From the NCBI RefSeq assembly GCF_003945595.2, contig NW_024104407.1, positions 682,001-746,000 of the forward strand: a stretch of DNA of 64,000 bases. Reading direction: 5' to 3'. The DNA comes from Pipra filicauda. Its lineage: Eukaryota > Chordata > Aves > Passeriformes > Pipridae. Each line of letters begins with the position of its first letter. Within the stretch, counting starts at the first letter, position 1. The notes below the pieces were generated by a model. The model was not told the DNA's origin. It saw only the letters and a program-made list of their open reading frames with translations, and searched no databases. Below, one piece after another: positions 62,397-64,000 of this stretch. The translations under genes and the position numbers were made by a program.

Positions 62397-64000
62397 GTAA
62401 GTAGAAATTATGAGGTTTTTTCCTCTAAGTGGAAAATAAGTTTTTCCATGTATTTGATACTAAAATTAATTTGATTTTTTTTTGTATGAGAATGTAACAT
62501 TTTGCAAGATAAGTTATACACTAAAACAAAATTCTTTATCTTTTAATGTTATCTTTTTCCTTTATTGAAATAACATTAAATTGCCTGTATGTACATCCTC
62601 TAAAGCAACTTTATTTCAGCTTTGGGACCAGATTTCTAATGTGCATGCACTGAATTGAAAGTGTCTCAATAAGTTGTTGATTCCTGTTTCAAAGATTTAG
62701 AGCATCTGCAGCTTTTATATCTTCTCAAAAGATCTTAATTTTAAATTATGTTGTAATATATATCCATAATGTGAATTCAAACTCTAGATATTCATATGTT
62801 TTAAGTATGACTTATACATCTCTGTGTATTGAAATTTTATCAGGATGACATCTCATATCACTATTGTTTAATCTCACATGTCATGGAATTGCCTATTTTA
62901 CCTTAACTCTATCTTTTATATGTCCTTGTGCAGTCATGTTTGAAAGGTTCCTTGTTTTTCACATGATATTTTTAATTTTGTCTATTTCTATATATTCTCT
63001 GCCATACTTCCTGTACTGCTGACAGCCTAAGTAATTTTCCCTCAGAGGAAATTTCTAAAAAATATTTTACTTTAAGGCAATGGGAACAGCTATTGTATTT
63101 CCTTTTTATAAATGCTTTTGTGTATATAAGTATATATAAAAATATTCTTTTTCCCCATACTGTGATCCATTTGCTGTATTTTTATAGAATTTCCTATTAA
63201 GCCACTAAAAATGCAGTTTTTTGTATGTTTGTCCTGTTCTCAGTGACTCATCTCATGAGTTTTTGATGGGAAGAACTAGAATTCAACAAAAAGTAAAAAT
63301 GAATATAAAACAGAGCATTTAGTCTCTTAATATAACTTGCACCAGGAATGTGTGGGGTGTCTGTATCTGGCCCTGTGGAAGAAAAGCCCAGTAAAACCAG
63401 TACACCATTGCTTGTTAGTACACTGTCTTTCTTCTCTAGCACTGCGTTTTTGTGACCCATTGGAGGAAGAACAGGCTTTCTACATGCTAAAGCATGAGAC
63501 TGAGCTTGTAAACTCTGAATGAGGTCGGAATTGAAAACTGAGTCGTGCAACTGAATGGGCAGTCACAGCCTTTTCTATAACTGGTTAAACTTTCTCCTTA
63601 AAACAGATTAGTGAAAAATCTATTTTCTGTATGCAGAAGTCACTTTTGATTAGACATTTTATTCTGGTTTTATACTTGTAGTTGTTTAGCCAACAACTGA
63701 AAAACTCTTAAACATTGGTGACTTTCTGAATGTCTGCTGTAAGTATTTGCTATTCAGTGTTGTAAATCACAGTGCTGACCACCTATTTTTTCCCGGCCCG
63801 TAAACTTTTCCAAAGGAAAGATAAATTCTGTACGTGTTTGAAAACATGAATTTTTGGAAGTAACATCTTTGTTCATGATAATAAATTTGTTCCAAGACTG
63901 ACAAACAGAATTGCTGGTATATAAGTAAGTGAGAAATCTTATTTGATAAAGTTCTAGCATACTTTTTCTGTAATTTTACTTTTTATATCTATAACTCCTC
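62397..64000 (+). other. DMD: DMD intron 7, 5' part
   Basis: AT-rich sequence after exon 7 running off the window. Exon 8 (which would begin with the aspartate-valine of LLDPEDV) is not present. I recognise no repeat here. Confidence 0.9.

Noticed and set aside
1..64000. CRISPR array, phage or other prokaryotic defence system
   Set aside because: The window is eukaryotic intron and exon sequence; no regularly spaced repeats or operon-like gene clusters exist.

Overview
The window is a piece of a bird genome lying inside one very large gene, dystrophin (DMD), read on the + strand. Five coding exons are recognisable. Their lengths (93, 78, 93, 173 and 119 bp) equal those of vertebrate dystrophin exons 3 to 7, and their translation is the tandem calponin-homology actin-binding domain. 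About 0.9% of the window is coding. The rest is AT-rich intron carrying CR1 LINE fragments, solo LTRs of endogenous retroviruses and a C-terminal piece of an RTE-clade LINE. CR1 ends of the type finishing in repeated ATTCTATG, together with LTRs of the TGT-GGTTTAA type, are typical of birds. The RTE piece (AviRTE-like) argues against chicken. I cannot name the species.

Layout. 1-41645 is the 3' part of intron 2; exon 2 was not found and must lie upstream. It holds CR1 fragments (1.8, 7.7, 15.2, 26.6 and 28.6 kb), solo LTRs (5.8, 23.2 and 28.0 kb), a composite of two LTR ends in opposite orientation (37.0-37.3 kb) and a 51-bp RTE-derived micro-insertion (8.86 kb). Exon 3 is at 41646-41738, exon 4 at 43252-43329, exon 5 at 46097-46189, exon 6 at 51789-51961 and exon 7 at 62278-62396. 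Intron 3 holds the RTE fragment, which stops about 50 bp before exon 4. Introns 4 and 5 are almost free of recognisable transposons. Intron 6 holds two CR1 fragments, an old LTR, a 45-bp tandem duplication and a perfect hairpin. The window ends inside intron 7.

Function. Exons 3-5 encode most of CH1 and exons 6-7 the linker and most of CH2. Together they form the N-terminal domain that ties dystrophin to cortical F-actin beneath the muscle membrane. All splice junctions are canonical GT-AG and the frame runs through all five exons, so this looks like an intact gene. The one striking coding change is methionine in place of the usual lysine at the position equivalent to human residue 138.

I found no bacterial-type system, CRISPR array, tRNA or rRNA, and no second protein-coding gene. 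The most unusual structure is the 51-bp insertion at 8860-8910, which looks like a very short twin-primed RTE insertion with an exact 11-bp target duplication. The next is the RTE fragment pressed against the exon 4 splice acceptor.
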